Positions 61,707 to 64,000 of a stretch of 64,000 nt of DNA are shown piece after piece (the stretch's first letter is position 1; each line of letters begins with the position of its first letter). The notes beneath the pieces are model-generated. The model was not told where the DNA came from, ran no database searches, and was given only the letters and a program-made list of their open reading frames with translations. Source of the stretch: Allobosea caraganae (lineage in GTDB: Bacteria > Pseudomonadota > Alphaproteobacteria > Rhizobiales > Beijerinckiaceae); contig NZ_QQTO01000042.1 in NCBI RefSeq assembly GCF_003351345.1, positions 62,001-126,000 of the forward strand, read 5' to 3'. Both the position numbers and the translations under genes were made by a program.

Positions 61707-63524
61707 ATGTCTTTATTTGCGATCTATGCCCGCGTCCTTGGTGAGGTCGGCTCCGAAAAGCGGCTCGGCCTCATCCTGGCTTTGGCCAATGTCCTGCTCG
61801 CGGCCGCCGCCTTCGCCGAGCCGATGCTGTTCGGCGCGCTGATCGACCGGCTGACCAGCTTCCAGGGCTCAGGCGTGCGCCCGACCTGGAGCTCGATCAA
61901 CACCCTGATCGCCGCCTGGGTCGGCTTCGGCCTGTTCAACATCGGCGCCGGCGTCTTCGTCGCCTTGCATTCCGACCGGCTCGCCCATCGCCGGCGCCTC
62001 GCGGTGATGGCGAACTACTTCGAGCACGCCCTGACGCTGCCGCTCGCCTATCACACGCAGACCCATTCCGGCCGCGTGCTCAAGGTGATGCTGGAGGGCA
62101 CCAGCGGCATGTGGGCGCTCTGGCTCTCCTTCTTCCGCGAGCATTGCGCCAGCTTCGTCGCGCTCTTCATCCTGCTGCCGTTCACGCTCTGGAAGAACTG
62201 GCAGCTCGGCCTGCTGCTGATCTCGCTCGTCGTGCTGTTCGGCTCGCTGACGGCCTATGTGCTGCGCAAGACCGACAAGCTGCAGAGCAATGTCGAGGCC
62301 TATCACTCCAACCTCGCCGAACGCGCCTCGGACGCGCTCGGCAACGTGCCGGTGATCCAGAGCTTCACCCGCATCGAGGCCGAGGTGCGCGGCCTGCGCT
62401 CGACCATCGCCAACCTGCTGGAGGCGCAGCTCCCGGTCCTGTCCTGGTGGGCGATCGCGACCGTCGCGACCCGCGCCTCTGCGACGCTGACGGTGCTCGC
62501 CATCTTCGTCGTCGGCACCTGGCTCCTGATGCAGGGCCAGACCACCGTCGGCGAGATCGTCACCTTCATGGGCTTCGCCACCATGCTGGTCGGCCGGCTC
62601 GAGCAGATCGTCTCCTTCGTGAACTTCATCTTCATGCAGGCGCCGAAGATGCGCGAGTTCTTCGAGGTGCTGGACACGCTGCCGGCCGTGCGCGACCTGC
62701 CCAGCGCCAAGGATATCGGCCGCCTCGAAGGGCGCATCGCCTTCGACGACGTCTCCTTCTCCTATGACGGCAAGCGCGCCGCCGTCACCGATGTCTCCTT
62801 CACGGTCGAGCCGGGCGAGACCATCGCCATCGTCGGCTCCACCGGCTCGGGCAAATCGACCACGCTCGGCCTGCTGCACCGCGCCTTCGACCCGCAATCG
62901 GGCCGCATCCTCGCCGATGGCAACGACATCCGCGACATCTCGCTGCTCTCGCTCCGGCGCAACATCGGCGTCGTCTTCCAGGAGCCGATGCTCTTCGCCC
63001 GCTCGATCCGCGAGAACCTCACCGTCGGCAAGCCGGATGCCACCGACGCCGAGATGATGGAGGCGCTCGACCGCGCCCAGGCGACCGAGGTGATGGCCCG
63101 CCAGACCGACGGGCTCGACACGCTGGTCGGCGAGCGCGGCCGCACGCTCTCCGGCGGCGAGCGCCAGCGCCTCTCGATCGCCCGCGCCTTGCTCAAGAAC
63201 CCGCCTATCCTGATCCTCGACGAGGCTACCTCCGCGCTCGACGCCGCGACCGAGGTCAAGCTGCAAAAGGCGCTCGACGAGGTGATGAAGGGCCGCACCA
63301 CCTTCGTCATCGCCCACCGCCTCGCCACCATCCGCAACGCCAACCGCATCCTGGTCTTCGAGCAGGGCCAGGTCATCGAGATGGGCAGCTTCGACGAACT
63401 CGTCGCCAAGGGCGGCCGCTTCGCGGCGCTAGCCCGGGCGCAGTACCTCGTCGCCGACAAGCCGGCCGCAGTACTGCCCCCGGAGGGCGCGAGCCCGCTG
63501 GCCCAGAAGATCGGCAGCGAGTGA
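61707..63524 (+). CDS. ndvA: Cyclic beta-1,2-glucan exporter NdvA/ChvA
   Basis: 605 residues, ABC exporter half-transporter. TMD 1-310 with the family-specific stretches [32 protein letters not shown] and [29 protein letters not shown]. ATPase with [10 protein letters not shown]-loop [34 protein letters not shown] and IAHRLATI, all intact. NdvA exports cyclic beta-1,2-glucan to the periplasm for osmoadaptation and host interaction. The beta-glucan synthase gene is not in the window. Confidence 0.93.
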   Translation: MSLFAIYARVLGEVGSEKRLGLILALANVLLAAAAFAEPMLFGALIDRLTSFQGSGVRPTWSSINTLIAAWVGFGLFNIGAGVFVALHSDRLAHRRRLAVMANYFEHALTLPLAYHTQTHSGRVLKVMLEGTSGMWALWLSFFREHCASFVALFILLPFTLWKNWQLGLLLISLVVLFGSLTAYVLRKTDKLQSNVEAYHSNLAERASDALGNVPVIQSFTRIEAEVRGLRSTIANLLEAQLPVLSWWAIATVATRASATLTVLAIFVVGTWLLMQGQTTVGEIVTFMGFATMLVGRLEQIVSFVNFIFMQAPKMREFFEVLDTLPAVRDLPSAKDIGRLEGRIAFDDVSFSYDGKRAAVTDVSFTVEPGETIAIVGSTGSGKSTTLGLLHRAFDPQSGRILADGNDIRDISLLSLRRNIGVVFQEPMLFARSIRENLTVGKPDATDAEMMEALDRAQATEVMARQTDGLDTLVGERGRTLSGGERQRLSIARALLKNPPILILDEATSALDAATEVKLQKALDEVMKGRTTFVIAHRLATIRNANRILVFEQGQVIEMGSFDELVAKGGRFAALARAQYLVADKPAAVLPPEGASPLAQKIGSE

Positions 63525-63603
63525 GCCGCGCCTCGGCTCCGATGTGATCGCGGAGCTGTGAACCGCCCGTCTTCTAAGGCTGGTTGATCCTGCCGGCACA
63601 CGA

Positions 63604-63640
63604 TTGTACCAATCGGTCCTATCTTTACCAATTGGTACAA
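63604..63640 (+). promoter_or_regulatory. Double TetR-like operator upstream of DUF1348 gene
   Basis: Two palindromic sites: TACCAATCGGTC (63607-63618, imperfect) and TACCAATTGGTA (63626-63637, perfect), centres 19 bp apart. The outer ends TTGTACCAAT (63604) and ATTGGTACAA (63631-63640) form a larger inverted repeat. It ends 15 bp before the ATG, so a bound repressor would block transcription or initiation. Confidence 0.72.
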
Positions 63641-63655
63641 ACACAGGAGAGACCG

Positions 63656-64000
63656 ATGTCGGAATCCCGCCCGCCATTCCCGCCCTTCACCGAGGAGACC
63701 GCGGTCAAGAAGGTCCGCGGCGCCGAGGATGGCTGGAACAGCCGCAATCCCGAGCGCGTCTCGCTCGCCTACACGCCGGATTCGCTGTGGCGCAACCGCG
63801 CCGAGTTCCTGCAGGGCCGCCCGGCCATCGTCGCCTTCCTGACCCGCAAATGGGTGCGCGAGCTGGACTATCGGCTGATCAAGGAGCTCTGGGCCTTCAC
63901 CGGCAATCGCATCGCCGTGCGCTTCGCCTATGAGTGGCACGATGATTCCGGCCATTGGTATCGCTCCTATGGCAACGAGAACTGGGAATTCGATGGGAAC
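63656..64000 (+). CDS. DUF1348 (NTF2-like) protein, 3' truncated by window
   Basis: 115 residues present, open at the window end. The opening [50 protein letters not shown] is the signature of DUF1348 proteins, NTF2-like alpha+beta folds of about 150 residues, often next to a TetR regulator. AGGAGA precedes the ATG. The function is unknown. The strong operator in front suggests inducible control, with the tetR gene probably just outside the window. Confidence 0.88.
   Translation, partial: MSESRPPFPPFTEETAVKKVRGAEDGWNSRNPERVSLAYTPDSLWRNRAEFLQGRPAIVAFLTRKWVRELDYRLIKELWAFTGNRIAVRFAYEWHDDSGHWYRSYGNENWEFDGN

Noticed and set aside
63523-63539. Hairpin after ndvA (GAGCCG-N5-CGGCTC) as a terminator
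   Set aside because: Short stem and no T tract.
1-64000. CRISPR array, transposase, prophage or replication origin
   Set aside because: No regularly spaced direct repeats, transposase motifs, phage structural genes or DnaA-box clusters were seen; repeats present are isolated palindromes.

Overview
The window is chromosomal DNA of a GC-rich alphaproteobacterium of the order Hyphomicrobiales (Rhizobiales). The evidence is the block carD / fdxA / S4-domain protein / Suv3-like helicase / DUF3108 / rpmB / cobT / cobS, an NdvA-type beta-glucan exporter and PduO-type adenosyltransferase. Thiosulfate-oxidation genes beside a molybdenum hydroxylase fit the genus Bosea, but the genus is inference. No phage, plasmid, IS transposase or CRISPR array was seen. 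The unusual material is in a few domain architectures and in several families of short palindromic repeats.

Layout. 1-9070: housekeeping block (M48 protease tail, dienelactone hydrolase, carD, fdxA, S4 protein, large helicase, DUF3108, rpmB with a clear promoter and terminator). 9197-13944: minus-strand operon cobS-GFA-GNAT-cobT-phytase/esterase-like, with gaps of at most 15 bp or 4-nt overlaps. 14136-17205: tightly overlapping methyltransferase / GT4 / GT28-like glycosylation genes. 17281-22389: a three-gene operon of a degenerate ABC protein, a cyclic-nucleotide-binding domain protein and a membrane-bound, 2Fe-2S-containing cyclase-like protein; catalytic motifs are eroded in two of the three. 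22775-28792: peptide ABC importer. 28903-32194: a second glycosylation cluster (GT4, deacetylase, GT28-like). 32606-37840: amidohydrolase plus PotABCD-like ABC importer. 38052-43205: twin-TM protein, PagL-like deacylase, cobalamin adenosyltransferase, rhomboid, etfBA and 3-hydroxybutyryl-CoA dehydrogenase. 43389-49763: HNH nuclease, DsbB, YqaA, tRNA-Leu(CAA), aldo/keto reductase, second amidohydrolase, DUF2938 and a ROK-type kinase whose halves are in swapped order. 50002-56141: esterase, soxXYZA and a two-subunit molybdenum hydroxylase. 56614-64000: MscS channel, CAP lipoprotein, motAB-like stator pair, ndvA and a DUF1348 gene behind a double TetR-like operator.

Coherent functions: aerobic cobalt insertion (CobST) and corrinoid adenosylation; cell-envelope glycosylation and lipid A trimming; import of peptides and polyamine-like solutes coupled to amidohydrolases; electron transfer from acyl-CoA dehydrogenases (EtfAB) and thiosulfate (Sox).

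The observations most worth following are the pseudo-ABC / cNMP-binding / redox-cyclase operon, the circularly permuted ROK protein, and palindromic repeats whose terminal bases form the stop codons of neighbouring genes.
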